Shown here piece after piece: positions 17,396-26,913 of a DNA stretch of 64,000 nucleotides (its first letter is position 1; each line of letters opens with the position of its first letter). Source of the DNA: Pseudomonas sp. MWU13-2105. GTDB taxonomy: Bacteria; Pseudomonadota; Gammaproteobacteria; Pseudomonadales; Pseudomonadaceae. The notes beneath the pieces were generated by a model that worked only from the letters and a program-made list of their open reading frames with translations, was not told the DNA's origin and did not search any database. Both the position numbers and the translations under genes were made by a program. The stretch spans positions 51,858 through 115,857 of the forward strand of contig NZ_JALLIY010000024.1 of assembly GCF_023242315.1 (NCBI RefSeq), written 5' to 3'.

Positions 17396-18274
17396 CTAGC
17401 GCCGACGACCACTGATGCGCACCCAGCCATCGCGATCGGCAATCGGGTCGAGGTCGAAGTCCTGGGCATAAGCGGCGGCCACTTCCGCGCCTTGTTCGGC
17501 GAGGATCCCCGAGAGTGCCAGGCGACCGCCGGGCTTGACCAGGGTGGACAGCTGCGGCGCCAGGGACACCAGCGGGCCGGCGAGGATATTGGCCACCAGC
17601 ACGTCGGCCTGGACCTGGGGCAGGTCTTGCGGCAGGTACAGGGGCAACAGCGCCTCGGCGATATGGTTACGCCCGGCGTTATCGCGGGAGGCTTCCAGGG
17701 CCTGGACGTCGATATCGGTGCCGACCGCTTCCTTGGCGCCCAGCAGCAGGGCGGCAATCGCCAGGATCCCCGAGCCGCAGCCGAAGTCCAGGACGCTGCA
17801 GTCCTTGAGGTCCTGGCCGTCGAGCCATTCCAGGCACAGCGCGGTGGTCGGGTGGGTGCCGGTGCCGAAGGCCAGGCCCGGGTCGAGCAGCAGGTTGACT
17901 GCTTCCGGTTCCGGCGCGGCGTGCCAGCTCGGGACGATCCACAAGCGGCGGCCGAAGCGCATCGGCTCGAAGTTGTCCATCCAACTGCGTTCCCAGTCCT
18001 GGTCCTCGATCACTTCGCTGTGGTGCTCGGGCAGGGGCGCACCGGTCAGCAGTTCCAGGTGCGCGAGCACGCTGGCCGCCTCGGTGCCGCCTTCGAACAG
18101 GGCCAGCAGGTGGGTGTGGGACCACAGCGGGGTGGTGTTGAGTTCCGGTTCGAAGATCGGTTGATCTTCGGCATCCATGAAGGTGACCGAAACGGCGCCG
18201 ACTTCGAGGAAGGCGTCTTCGTAGGTTTCGGCTTGTTCCGGGCTGATGGCCAGGCGTACTTGCAGCCAAGGCAT
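17396..18274 (-). CDS. prmA: Ribosomal protein L11 methyltransferase PrmA
   Basis: PrmA trimethylates several amino groups of ribosomal protein L11. The 292-residue protein has the N-terminal L11-binding domain (MPWLQVRLAISPEQAETYED) and a SAM domain with VLDFGCGSGILAIAALLLGA near residue 160. The conserved DVLVANILAGPL appears near 225. The ATG at 18274 is chosen because the in-frame extension upstream crosses the REP palindrome and has no homology. The gene lies between accC and the DUF3426 gene. Confidence 0.96.
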   Translation of the reverse strand: MPWLQVRLAISPEQAETYEDAFLEVGAVSVTFMDAEDQPIFEPELNTTPLWSHTHLLALFEGGTEAASVLAHLELLTGAPLPEHHSEVIEDQDWERSWMDNFEPMRFGRRLWIVPSWHAAPEPEAVNLLLDPGLAFGTGTHPTTALCLEWLDGQDLKDCSVLDFGCGSGILAIAALLLGAKEAVGTDIDVQALEASRDNAGRNHIAEALLPLYLPQDLPQVQADVLVANILAGPLVSLAPQLSTLVKPGGRLALSGILAEQGAEVAAAYAQDFDLDPIADRDGWVRISGRRR

Positions 18275-18414
18275 GGCGGGGCACCTTTGCAAAAATGGAG
18301 TGTGCAACCGCTGGGGGCTGCGAGAAACGCGCAAGTCTACTTGAGCAGCGCCTTGGGCGGTATTCAAAAAAGCGAACCTGAGCCTGGCGCAATCCCCTGT
18401 AGGCGCGTGGCTTG

Positions 18415-18487
18415 GTGGGAGCGGAGCTTGCCCGCGAAGCTTTTGGCGATCTTGAGAGCTCCTTCGCGAGCAAGCTCTGCTCCCACA
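18415..18487. repeat. REPIN-type inverted REP pair between accC and prmA
   Basis: Two REP arms (GTGGGAGCGGAGCTTGCCCG and the inverted CGAGCAAGCTCTGCTCCCAC) face each other around a short spacer. It lies just downstream of the accC terminator. Confidence 0.8.
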
Positions 18488-18492
18488 AAGGG

Positions 18493-18529
18493 AGCAAAAA
18501 CAACAAGGCCGCAATTAAGCGGCCTTGTC
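18493..18529 (-). terminator. Rho-independent terminator after accC
   Basis: The perfect stem CAAGGCCGC / GCGGCCTTG with a 6-base loop (18504-18527) is followed on the minus strand by a U-rich run. It lies 17 bp beyond the accC stop codon and should end the aroQ-accB-accC transcript. Confidence 0.85.
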
Positions 18530-18544
18530 GATCGGATCACGCAC

Positions 18545-19903
18545 TCACTGGTTCGCGAGCTTGTGCTCCAGGTAGTGGATGTTCACACCACCCTTGCAGA
18601 AGCCTTCGTCGCGAACCAGGTCGCGGTGCAGCGGGATATTGGTCTTGATCCCGTCCACCACGATTTCGTCCAGGGCGTTGCGCATGCGCGCCAGGGCTTC
18701 GTCTCGGTCCTTGCCGTAGGTGATCAGCTTGCCGATCAACGAGTCATAGTTCGGCGGTACCGCATAACCACTGTACAGGTGCGAATCGACGCGAACGCCG
18801 TTGCCGCCCGGGGCGTGGAAGTGCTTGACGGTGCCCGGGCTCGGAATGAACTTCTTCGGGTCCTCGGCGTTGATCCGGCACTCCAGGGAGTGACCGCGGA
18901 TCACCACGTCCTCCTGGGTGTAGGAAAGCGGGTTGCCAGCGGCGATGCTGAGCATCTCCTTGACGATGTCGATGCCGGTGACCATTTCCGATACCGGGTG
19001 TTCCACTTGCACGCGAGTGTTCATCTCGATGAAGTAGAAGTTGCCGTTCTCGTAGAGGAACTCGAAGGTGCCGGCGCCACGGTAGTTGATGTCGATGCAC
19101 GCCTTGACGCAGCGGGCGAAGACTTCCTGGCGGGCTTTTTCATCGATGCCCGGGGCCGGTGCTTCTTCCAGTACCTTCTGGTGGCGGCGCTGCAGCGAGC
19201 AGTCGCGGTCACCCAGGTGAATGGCGTGGCCCTGGCCGTCGGACAGCACCTGGACTTCCACGTGACGCGGGTTGGTGAGGAATTTTTCCAGGTACACCAT
19301 CGGGTTGCCGAACGCCGCGCCGGCTTCGGTGCGGGTCAGTTTGGCCGAGGAGATCAGGTCTTCTTCCTTGTGCACCACGCGCATGCCGCGACCACCACCG
19401 CCACCGGCGGCCTTGATGATCACCGGGTAGCCGACTTCACGGCCGATGCGCAGCGCTTCTTCCTCGTCTTCCGGCAGCGGGCCGTCGGAACCGGGAACGG
19501 TCGGTACACCGGCCTTGATCATGGCGTCCTTGGCCGAAACCTTGTCGCCCATCAGGCGAATGGTGTCGGCTTGCGGGCCGATGAAGGCGAAACCGGATTT
19601 CTCGACCTGTTCGGCGAAGTCGGCGTTTTCCGCGAGGAAGCCGTAGCCCGGGTGGATCGCCGTGGCACCGGTGACTTCCGCCGCCGCGATGATGGCCGGG
19701 ATGTGCAGGTAGGACTGGGCGGCAGGCGCCGGGCCGATGCACACGGATTCGTCCGCCAGGCCCAGGTGCATCAGCTCCTTGTCGGCCTTGGAGTAAACGG
19801 CGACGGTCTTGATCCCCAGTTCCTTGCACGCGCGCAGGATCCGCAGTGCAATTTCACCGCGGTTGGCGATCAGGACTTTTTCCAACTTCGCAGGTTTCGA
19901 CAT
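18545..19903 (-). CDS. accC: Biotin carboxylase subunit AccC of acetyl-CoA carboxylase
   Basis: AccC carboxylates the biotin carried on AccB using ATP and bicarbonate, the first half of malonyl-CoA formation. The 452-residue protein has the N-terminal LEKVLIANRGEIALRILRAC, the glycine-rich ATP loop KAAGGGGGRGMRVV near residue 165, and the active-site block FIEMNTRVQVEHPVSEMVTG near 290. The ATG at 19903 is chosen; an in-frame ATG 21 bp upstream lies nearer accB. It is 17 bp downstream of accB, forming the usual accBC operon. Confidence 0.97.
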   Translation of the reverse strand: MSKPAKLEKVLIANRGEIALRILRACKELGIKTVAVYSKADKELMHLGLADESVCIGPAPAAQSYLHIPAIIAAAEVTGATAIHPGYGFLAENADFAEQVEKSGFAFIGPQADTIRLMGDKVSAKDAMIKAGVPTVPGSDGPLPEDEEEALRIGREVGYPVIIKAAGGGGGRGMRVVHKEEDLISSAKLTRTEAGAAFGNPMVYLEKFLTNPRHVEVQVLSDGQGHAIHLGDRDCSLQRRHQKVLEEAPAPGIDEKARQEVFARCVKACIDINYRGAGTFEFLYENGNFYFIEMNTRVQVEHPVSEMVTGIDIVKEMLSIAAGNPLSYTQEDVVIRGHSLECRINAEDPKKFIPSPGTVKHFHAPGGNGVRVDSHLYSGYAVPPNYDSLIGKLITYGKDRDEALARMRNALDEIVVDGIKTNIPLHRDLVRDEGFCKGGVNIHYLEHKLANQ

Positions 19904-19920
19904 CGTTGTCTCTCCGCGCT

Positions 19921-20379
19921 TCAAACGATGGTGAACAGCGGTTGGTCGTACTCAACCGGCTGGCCGTCTTCGACGAGGATGGACTCGATCACACCGCTGC
20001 TTTCAGCTTCGATGTGGTTCATCATCTTCATGGCTTCGACGATGCACAGGATGTCGCCTTTCTTCACGCTCTGGCCGACTTCGACGAAAGATGGGGAAGC
20101 AGGCGAAGCCTTGCGATAGAAGGTACCGACCATCGGCGAACGGGCTACGGTGCCGTTCAATGCCGGGGCCGCGGCGGCGACCGGGGCGGCTGCCACGGGG
20201 GCGGCTGCCGGAGCGGCGGCAACCGGCGCGGGCATCGGTGCCGGAGCGTAGTACTGCTGCGCCGGGGTCTTGCTGTGGCGGCTGATGCGTACGGACTCTT
20301 CGCCTTCCTTGATCTCGAGCTCGTCGATACCGGATTCTTCCAGCAATTCGATCAGTTTCTTAACTTTACGGATATCCAT
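19921..20379 (-). CDS. accB: Biotin carboxyl carrier protein AccB
   Basis: AccB carries biotin between the two half-reactions of acetyl-CoA carboxylase. The 152-residue protein starts MDIRKVKKLIELLEESGIDE. A Pro/Ala-rich flexible linker spans about residues 43-75, and the biotinyl domain follows. The biotin-accepting Lys118 lies in VEAMKMMNH. It is 24 bp downstream of aroQ and 17 bp upstream of accC. Confidence 0.97.
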   Translation of the reverse strand: MDIRKVKKLIELLEESGIDELEIKEGEESVRISRHSKTPAQQYYAPAPMPAPVAAAPAAAPVAAAPVAAAAPALNGTVARSPMVGTFYRKASPASPSFVEVGQSVKKGDILCIVEAMKMMNHIEAESSGVIESILVEDGQPVEYDQPLFTIV

Positions 20380-20403
20380 TAATCGTCAACTCCCAAGGGT
20401 CGG

Positions 20404-20859
20404 TCAGGGGTGTTTAGCCTGTGATTCAAGCTGTTCCAGGGCGGCCTCCAGGGCCAGTCGATAACCGCTGGCGCCAAGGCCGCAGATCACTCCCACAGCG
20501 ACATCTGAAAAGTAGGAGTGATGGCGGAAAGGTTCGCGTTTGTGCACGTTCGACAAATGCACTTCGATGAATGGGATGCTCACCGCCAGCAGCGCGTCAC
20601 GTAATGCGACACTTGTATGCGTAAAAGCCGCTGGATTGATCAGTATGAAGTCCACGCCTTCGCCACGGGCGGCGTGGATCCGCTCGATCAGTTCGTACTC
20701 GGCGTTGCTTTGCAGGTACAGCAGATGGTGCCCGGCCTCGCGGGCCCGGCGCTCCAGGTCCTGGTTGATCTCGAGCAGCGTCACCGCGCCGTAGACACCC
20801 GGCTCGCGGGTGCCGAGCAGGTTCAGGTTGGGTCCGTGCAGGACCAGTAGGGTCGCCAT
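20404..20859 (-). CDS. aroQ: Type II 3-dehydroquinate dehydratase AroQ
   Basis: AroQ catalyses the third step of the shikimate pathway. The 151-residue length is typical of the dodecameric type II enzyme. Signature blocks are LVLHGPNLNLLGTREPGVYG at the N terminus, INPAAFTHTSVALRDAL near residue 75, and EVHLSNVHKREPFRHHS, which holds the catalytic His. The ATG at 20859 follows an AAGGAAC-like ribosome site. It heads the aroQ-accB-accC operon. Confidence 0.97.
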   Translation of the reverse strand: MATLLVLHGPNLNLLGTREPGVYGAVTLLEINQDLERRAREAGHHLLYLQSNAEYELIERIHAARGEGVDFILINPAAFTHTSVALRDALLAVSIPFIEVHLSNVHKREPFRHHSYFSDVAVGVICGLGASGYRLALEAALEQLESQAKHP

Positions 20860-21125
20860 CGGTTGTTCCTTGTTATTCACGTGCAGTTGTCGGTGCGGGC
20901 CGACTATGCCGGAAAGCTTTGGCGACTGTCCAGTTACCTGCAATAGCCAGCACGATGTCCGATGTTCGCGCGAAATTTATGACTGATTTCTCGGATCCAG
21001 TCATTCGTCGCGGCGGCCGGTTCGACGAAGTTCGCCGCGGCGCTGTCACCGATGCCTGTTCGCAAGGGCGATTTTGCTGCTGTTGCGGACGCGGGACGGG
21101 GCTGCAGGGCGGGGTTCGGGGGCTG

Positions 21126-23087
21126 TCAGACGCGGAAGGCCTGCACGGCGGTACGCAACTGCCCGCCCAGCACCAGCAGGTGTTCGCCCTGGCTGCGGCC
21201 TTCGCCGATGCGCAGCAGGTTGTCGCCACCGAGTTGGTGGATACGCTCGCTGTGATCGCGAATTTCACTGACCGCACCGCTTTGTTGGGCGGTGACATCG
21301 GCGATGCGCACCGCAGTCTCGGCGATGGTCTGGATTGCGCCGACAATCTTGTCCAGCGCGCCGTCCGCCGCCTGGGCCTGGCTGGCCGTGGCTTCGGCAT
21401 GTTCGACTTGCGCGCGCATGCCTTCCACTGACTGCCGCGCCGCGCTTTGCAGGCCGGCGATCAGGGTCTGGATCTCGCCCGTGGCCCCGGCGGTGCGTTG
21501 CGCCAGGCTGCGTACTTCTTCGGCGACCACGGCGAAGCCACGGCCCATTTCCCCGGCGCGGGCGGCTTCGATGGCGGCATTGAGCGCCAGCAGGTTGGTC
21601 TGGTCGGCAATCGAGCGGATCACCGTCAGCACGCCACCGATGGTGGCCGATTCCTCGGCGAGTTTCTCGATCATCTGCGCGTTACCCTGGACTTCGCCCA
21701 CCAGCGCGTGCAAACCGGTCAGGCTCAGGCCGATGACCTGCTGGCCGTGTTCGACCGCGCTGCCGGCGCTGCGGCTGGCATCGGCGGCCTGGCTGGCGTC
21801 GCCTGCGACTTGCTGGATGGTGGCTTCCAATTCACCGAGGGCGTCGCGGATCTGCGCGGTATCGCCGGCCTGGCGCTCGGCGCCGCTGTGCAGGCCGCCG
21901 CTGAGGTCGGCCAGGGCACGGCTGCTGCCGGCGACTTCCTCGGCGTTCTGCCGGATGGTGCCCACCAGGTCCACCAGATAGGCGCGCAGGCGGTTCAGCG
22001 AGGCTTCGATATCGTGCAGTTCGCGGTTGGTCTTGCCCAGTTGGATATCCCGGCTGAAATCGCCTTCGGCCCAGGTCGAGAGTGCCGGCGCGAGGTTGCT
22101 CAGGACCCGTGACAGCTTGCGCTGCAGGGTATCGATCAACAGGGCGATCAGCAGGATCAGGCCGATCATTAAGCCCTGTATCAGTCGCACGTCGCCCTGG
22201 ATCTTGCCATGCTGGGCACGGACCACCGGCTCCAGCGCGGCGATCGCCTGTTGCACGGCGTTGATCTTGAGGTGGGTCGCCGTCGCCAGGTCCGAGCGCT
22301 TCTGGATCTGCTCGCGGGTGCGGCTCAGCTCCGCCGGGTAGCGGCTCAGCAGGCCGTGCAGTTCGCGCTTGAGGTCGACGCCGGTGTCCTGGGCCACGGC
22401 TTTTTCCGTGTTCTCCAGGCCCATCATGGCACTGAAATCGTCGCTGTTGGATTCGCTGCTGGCGGTTACGCCGAGCAGGGGCAGGGCTTCCAGTTGTTCG
22501 GCCTGGCCGCGGATGCTCGCCAGTTCGCGCTCGACGTCGGCGGCCAGTTCGCTGCGCCCGCTGCTGACCAGCTTGTCCCGCGCCAGGCTCAACCTGGCCA
22601 GGTGTGAGGAAGCCGTCAGCAGCAGGGGCAGGTAGGCCGCCGCTTCCGGCGCCTTGGTTTGGGTCGCGTATTGGCTCAGTTGATCGAGGTTCCCGCCCAG
22701 CTCGCGTTCGGCCTGGAGCAACAGGGCTTGCGGGTCGCCAGCCAGTTTGCCGGCGGCAAGCAACTCGGTCTTGCTGAAGTCGTTGAGGGCGGCGAGGCTC
22801 GGGCGCAGGCTGGCGGTCATGTCCGGCGGCAGGGCGCCGAGCTGCTTTTCCAGCTGCTCGATGGCCTGGCTCGCACTGCTCAGGCGCAGGGCGTCGCCGC
22901 TACCCAGGTAGTCTTCGATATTGCGCGCCGCCTGGTTCTGGAACTGCTGCGACAGGCTGAGGTAACGCTCCATCAGTTGGTAGGGGCGCTCCAGCGCCTG
23001 TTGCGACCACCAGAGCGTGGCTCCGAGCGCCAGGCATACGGCGACGAGCAACAGGGTGTTGAGATTGGTCAGCAGCTTCAGGCGCAT
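21126..23087 (-). CDS. Methyl-accepting chemotaxis protein, CtpL-like
   Basis: A 653-residue chemoreceptor. A short cytoplasmic N terminus leads to TM1 (about 10-28) and a long, mostly helical periplasmic domain without Cache features (about 30-300). TM2 lies near 305-325 and is followed by a HAMP-like region. The signalling domain contains the invariant hairpin tip with IADQTNLLALNAAIEAARAG. Position upstream of aroQ matches P. aeruginosa PA4844 (CtpL, linked to phosphate taxis), but ligand specificity cannot be read from sequence. It is transcribed away from gcbA's 3' end, 54 bp apart. Confidence 0.9.
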   Translation of the reverse strand: MRLKLLTNLNTLLLVAVCLALGATLWWSQQALERPYQLMERYLSLSQQFQNQAARNIEDYLGSGDALRLSSASQAIEQLEKQLGALPPDMTASLRPSLAALNDFSKTELLAAGKLAGDPQALLLQAERELGGNLDQLSQYATQTKAPEAAAYLPLLLTASSHLARLSLARDKLVSSGRSELAADVERELASIRGQAEQLEALPLLGVTASSESNSDDFSAMMGLENTEKAVAQDTGVDLKRELHGLLSRYPAELSRTREQIQKRSDLATATHLKINAVQQAIAALEPVVRAQHGKIQGDVRLIQGLMIGLILLIALLIDTLQRKLSRVLSNLAPALSTWAEGDFSRDIQLGKTNRELHDIEASLNRLRAYLVDLVGTIRQNAEEVAGSSRALADLSGGLHSGAERQAGDTAQIRDALGELEATIQQVAGDASQAADASRSAGSAVEHGQQVIGLSLTGLHALVGEVQGNAQMIEKLAEESATIGGVLTVIRSIADQTNLLALNAAIEAARAGEMGRGFAVVAEEVRSLAQRTAGATGEIQTLIAGLQSAARQSVEGMRAQVEHAEATASQAQAADGALDKIVGAIQTIAETAVRIADVTAQQSGAVSEIRDHSERIHQLGGDNLLRIGEGRSQGEHLLVLGGQLRTAVQAFRV

Positions 23088-23141
23088 TCAGGATTCTATC
23101 CACGACAAAAGTGGTAAGTGCCTGAAGTTATTGCTGTTTTG

Positions 23142-24803
23142 TTACAGTGTCATGACCGAGTCGGTGGAATCCGATGAAAAGCTGGCACTTTGCCTTGCCG
23201 CTTGCACGCGGTTGCGTCCGGCATGTTTGGCGCGGTAGAGCGCTTCGTCGGCCTGGGTCGCCATCATCAGGCCGTCGGAATCGGCTTGCAATTCGACCAC
23301 CCCGGCGCTGAAGGTGCACCAGAGGTCCTGGGGTTGCGCGGGGTAGTGGATTTCCGCGAAGCGCTGGCGAATTTCATCCAGTACTTTAACGGCCGACTCA
23401 ATGTCGGTGTCAGGCATGACGATGGCGAATTCTTCGCCGCCATAACGGCCGATAAAGTCGGTCTTGCGCAGGCGTTGCTTGAGAAACAGCGCCAGGCTCT
23501 TGATCACCCGGTCGCCCATGGGGTGGCCGTGGCTGTCGTTGACCCGCTTGAAGTGATCGATATCGAGCATCGCGAAGCTCAGCGGCTTGCACTCGCGGCG
23601 CGCGCGGAAACTGCAGTCTTCGAGCAGTTGCAGGATATGGGTGTGGTTGTACAGGCCGGTGAGGCTGTCGCGGACCATCCGTGCCTTGAGGTTGCGGGCG
23701 CGGGCGGCGCGGTTGCGCACGGTGGTGATCAGGTGGCGCGGCTTGATCGGTTTGGTCAGGAAGTCGTCGCCGCCTTCGCTCATGGCATCGAGCTGCTTGT
23801 CCAGGTCGTCTTCGGCCGACAGGTAGATGATCGGCACGCTGACATAACGGTCGTTGTGGCGGATCACCTTGGCCAGTTCCGTGCCGGTGCAGGCCGGCAT
23901 GTACATGTCGAGGATGATCAGGTCGGGCTGGAAGTCCGCCAGTTCGGCCATGGCCTGGATCGGATCAATCAGGGTCCGGGTGACGATCCCGGCGCTGTTG
24001 AGCAGGCGTTCGGCGTGCAGCGCCTGGGCCCGCGAGTCGTCGATGATCAGCACCTTGTACGGATCGTATTGGGCGACGCAGGTGAGGATTTCGATTTTTT
24101 CCAGCAGGCTGGAAGCTTCCAGGGTCCCGGTGAGGAACTCCTGGCCGCCGGCGCGCACGGCGGCCAGGCGGGTCGGGGTGTCGGTTTCATGGAGACTGAA
24201 GAACAACAGCGGCAACTTGTGTTCCAGGCCCAGCTGCGCTTCGGCGGCCAGGTGCAGGCCCATGCCGGCGCCACTGAAGTCGACGTCCATGACGATGGCC
24301 GAAGGCAAGCGCTCGGCCATTGACGAACGGAACGCCGCGACACTTTCCAGCGACTGGGCCGTGAGGCCGAAGAATTCCAGTTGCTTGGCCAGGCGCTCGG
24401 CGCGGTCGTGGTCTTGCAGCATCACGTAGACCGGCTTGCGCAGCGGCGGCAGGAAGGTGTGTTCGAGCTGGTCGGCGTGGCGCAGGCCGGTGCGCGACAG
24501 GCGCTGCATCAGGCGATTGAGTTCGGTGATCAGGCGGCTGCTCAGACGCCCGCGGTTGGCGCTCACCTCTTCCAGGGAGTGGCTGATATGGCGGGCCAAC
24601 TGGGTATGTTCGGGTTGTTCGAAGCGCTCGGCGAAGCGCAGCAGGCGCAGGTTGGCTTCGCTCAGCTCTGACATGTCGGCACTCGACCATTCGCTGCGCT
24701 GCAGGCGTTGCCAGATCTCGAGGATCTGCCGGGCCTGATGAATGACCCGCTGGGCAAAGTGCTGCTTGAGGCGCTCGCGGCTGGGGTCTTCTGGCTCGGT
24801 CAT
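23142..24803 (-). CDS. gcbA: Response-regulator diguanylate cyclase, GcbA-like
   Basis: Predicted to make cyclic di-GMP and promote surface attachment. The 553-residue protein has a helical N-terminal region and a degenerate receiver (about 125-240, VMLQDHDRAERLAKQ). A canonical receiver follows at about 250-370, with IIDDSRA and the phospho-acceptor Asp in LIILDMYMPACTG. The C-terminal GGDEF domain has the active motif GGEEF at about 455-459 and an inhibitory I-site RKTD about 9 residues upstream. This matches GcbA of P. fluorescens Pf0-1 and PA4843 in architecture and location. The symbol rests on that match. Confidence 0.9.
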   Translation of the reverse strand: MTEPEDPSRERLKQHFAQRVIHQARQILEIWQRLQRSEWSSADMSELSEANLRLLRFAERFEQPEHTQLARHISHSLEEVSANRGRLSSRLITELNRLMQRLSRTGLRHADQLEHTFLPPLRKPVYVMLQDHDRAERLAKQLEFFGLTAQSLESVAAFRSSMAERLPSAIVMDVDFSGAGMGLHLAAEAQLGLEHKLPLLFFSLHETDTPTRLAAVRAGGQEFLTGTLEASSLLEKIEILTCVAQYDPYKVLIIDDSRAQALHAERLLNSAGIVTRTLIDPIQAMAELADFQPDLIILDMYMPACTGTELAKVIRHNDRYVSVPIIYLSAEDDLDKQLDAMSEGGDDFLTKPIKPRHLITTVRNRAARARNLKARMVRDSLTGLYNHTHILQLLEDCSFRARRECKPLSFAMLDIDHFKRVNDSHGHPMGDRVIKSLALFLKQRLRKTDFIGRYGGEEFAIVMPDTDIESAVKVLDEIRQRFAEIHYPAQPQDLWCTFSAGVVELQADSDGLMMATQADEALYRAKHAGRNRVQAARQSASFSSDSTDSVMTL

Positions 24804-25108
24804 ATCCTGACTACTAGTTAGGGGAACGGCTGGGGTCGACTAATGGCTCTATGCTAGCAGCTCTTTTCGTCTATGGCGGTGTCATCCGTCAATTAACCTG
24901 ATTCATTTGATGACCCATGGGTTTCGCGGTTTTGCTTCCTGCAACAGAAGCGCAGAGGTCGTATCGAGGAGGCGTCCCGCCGGGGCTTGATTTATAGTGC
25001 TCGCACGGATGGCAACGCTGCCGTGCCCTTGACCTTGCGCAATGCCGGGAAAGGCACGATGGAGCAGGGTTGTGGTCGAACCGATGAATTCAGGAAAAGG
25101 ATAGAGCC
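24804..25108. promoter_or_regulatory. Divergent control region between gcbA and the DUF2333 gene
   Basis: A 305-bp gap with no gene seen. A plausible plus-strand promoter has -10 TATAGT at 24993-24998 shortly after a GGGGCTTGAT stretch, about 110 bp before the downstream start. No clear operator was recognised. Confidence 0.4.
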
Positions 25109-26176
25109 ATGCTGGACTGGAAAAACCGCGAAGACAGCGCGCCGGAGCGTGCCGCCGAAGCCAAGTCGGCGACCCGTGGTTACTTGCGCGGGATGCTGTT
25201 CAGTCGCGCTTTGGCGACCCTGCTGGGCTTGTACCTGCTGGCCACGATCCTCATCGGTTGGTACTGGAGCCAGGAACCGGCGTTGTTTCCAGTGCAGCAG
25301 AACGCCCAACTGGCCGCCGAGAAGGAAGGCCGCAAGATGGTGGTGGGCTACACCACCGTGGAAACCCTCAAGAGCGTGGCTGGCACCTTGCTCAACAAGC
25401 CCGGTGGCTACCTGTCCAACGACCGCTTTCCGCCAGGTGTCTGGCTGGACAATATCCCCAGTTGGGAATACGGCGTGCTGGTCCAGGTCCGCGATCTGAC
25501 CCGTGCCCTGCGCAAGGACTTCGCGCGTTCCCAGTCGCAATCGGCTGAAGATGCCGACCTGGCCAAGGCCGAACCGCGCTTCAACTTCGACAACAAGAGC
25601 TGGATGCTGCCGTCCAGCGAGTCGGAGTACCAGGAAGGGATCAACTCCCTGAGCCGTTACCAGGCCCGCTTGTCCGACCCGAACCAGAACAACGCGCTGT
25701 TCTATGCCCGGGCCGACAACCTGAACAACTGGCTCGGCGATGTCGCCACCCGTCTCGGCTCGTTGTCCCAGCGCCTGTCGGCCAGTGTCGGGCGGGTCAA
25801 GCTCAACACCGCGCTGAAAACCGAAAGCGTGATCCCGGGGCAGGTGCCGCAGGTTGACGAGGAAATCGTCGAGACCCCGTGGTTGCAGATCGACAATGTG
25901 TTCTATGAGGCGCGCGGCCAGGCCTGGGCTCTGTCGCACCTGCTGCGGGCCGTCGAGGTCGACTTCGCCGACGTCCTGGCGAAGAAGAACGCCACGGTCA
26001 GCGTGCGTCAGATCATTCGCGAACTGGAAGCCTCCCAGCAACCGGTCTGGAGTCCGATGATCCTCAATGGCAGCGGCTTCGGCATTTTGGCGAACCACTC
26101 GCTGGTGATGGCCAACTATATTTCCCGGGCTAACGCGGCGGTGATCGATTTGCGCCAACTGCTGAACCAGGGTTGA
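25109..26176 (+). CDS. DUF2333 family membrane protein
   Basis: A 355-residue protein of a conserved proteobacterial family without known function. A cytoplasmic N terminus of ~30 residues is followed by one membrane helix (about 31-53, ALATLLGLYLLATILIGWYW) and a large, probably periplasmic domain with family segments such as PGGYLSNDRFPPGVWLDN. A good ribosome site (AGGAAAAGGAT) precedes the ATG. It is 3 bp from the NUDIX gene, so the two form an operon, as PA4842 and PA4841 do. Confidence 0.88.
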   Translation: MLDWKNREDSAPERAAEAKSATRGYLRGMLFSRALATLLGLYLLATILIGWYWSQEPALFPVQQNAQLAAEKEGRKMVVGYTTVETLKSVAGTLLNKPGGYLSNDRFPPGVWLDNIPSWEYGVLVQVRDLTRALRKDFARSQSQSAEDADLAKAEPRFNFDNKSWMLPSSESEYQEGINSLSRYQARLSDPNQNNALFYARADNLNNWLGDVATRLGSLSQRLSASVGRVKLNTALKTESVIPGQVPQVDEEIVETPWLQIDNVFYEARGQAWALSHLLRAVEVDFADVLAKKNATVSVRQIIRELEASQQPVWSPMILNGSGFGILANHSLVMANYISRANAAVIDLRQLLNQG

Positions 26177-26179
26177 GCC

Positions 26180-26707
26180 ATGGATAAGGCCTTGCGGGAG
26201 GCCCGGCACCGTGCCGCCTCCGACGCCGAACAGATCGCCTGGGTCGACGCCGATGACCAACTGCTCGGGGCCCTGGCCCGAGCCGAGTTGCGCGAGCGCG
26301 GGCTGATCGGGCGCGGCACCTATATCCTGCTGTTCAACTCCGCCGGCGAGCTGTGCGTGCATCGGCGCACCTTGAGCAAGGCCATCTACCCGGGTTATTG
26401 GGATGTGGCCGCTGGCGGCATGGTCCAGGCCGATGAAAGTTATGCCGAGTCCGCCGCGCGCGAACTGGAAGAGGAGCTGGGGGTCAGTGGCGTGCCGCTG
26501 ACCGAGCATGAGCACTTTTTCTTCGACCAGCCGGGCAATCGCCTCTGGTGCGCGGTGTTCAGCGCGGTTTGGGACGGACCGCTGCGCTTGCAGCCGGAAG
26601 AGGTGCTTGAGGCGCGCTTTGTACCGGTCGCGCAGGCCCTGGCGGAAACCCTTGCAAAGCCCTATTGCCCGGACTCCCTGGCGGCCTTGAAACGTTATCT
26701 GCAATAA
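26180..26707 (+). CDS. NUDIX hydrolase (YfcD-like)
   Basis: A 175-residue Nudix enzyme that should cleave a nucleoside-diphosphate-linked substrate. The complete Nudix box spans residues 80-102: Gly80, Glu86, Arg94-Glu95, Glu98-Glu99 and Gly101. The fold surrounding it (GTYILLFNSAGELCVHRRT) resembles YfcD/isopentenyl-diphosphate-isomerase-like members, but the substrate cannot be told from sequence. It begins 3 bp after the DUF2333 gene stop. Confidence 0.9.
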   Translation: MDKALREARHRAASDAEQIAWVDADDQLLGALARAELRERGLIGRGTYILLFNSAGELCVHRRTLSKAIYPGYWDVAAGGMVQADESYAESAARELEEELGVSGVPLTEHEHFFFDQPGNRLWCAVFSAVWDGPLRLQPEEVLEARFVPVAQALAETLAKPYCPDSLAALKRYLQ

Positions 26708-26913
26708 CACCGTGCCGACGTCGCAAAAGCTTCATGAATTGGCGCCGATTGGCTATTGGGCCGGGGGCTTTTTGCCGTTACACTGCGCGACTTTCAAAAG
26801 CTGTGGCGGCATTGCCCGCCGCAGTTGCGCTGCCCCTGCCTGAGTGGGGCTTCGCGGTCGCAGGCCCCTCCCGGGGGTGTGACCAGTCTTTAGTCCTCCC
26901 AAGAGGATTGCCG

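Noticed and set aside
16568..20119. 1183-codon plus-strand open frame
   Set aside because: It runs antisense through DUF3426, prmA and accC genes; high-GC third positions create long mirror frames. It has no recognisable domain.
24992..26710. 572-codon minus-strand open frame
   Set aside because: Antisense to the DUF2333 and NUDIX genes, which have domains and ribosome sites.
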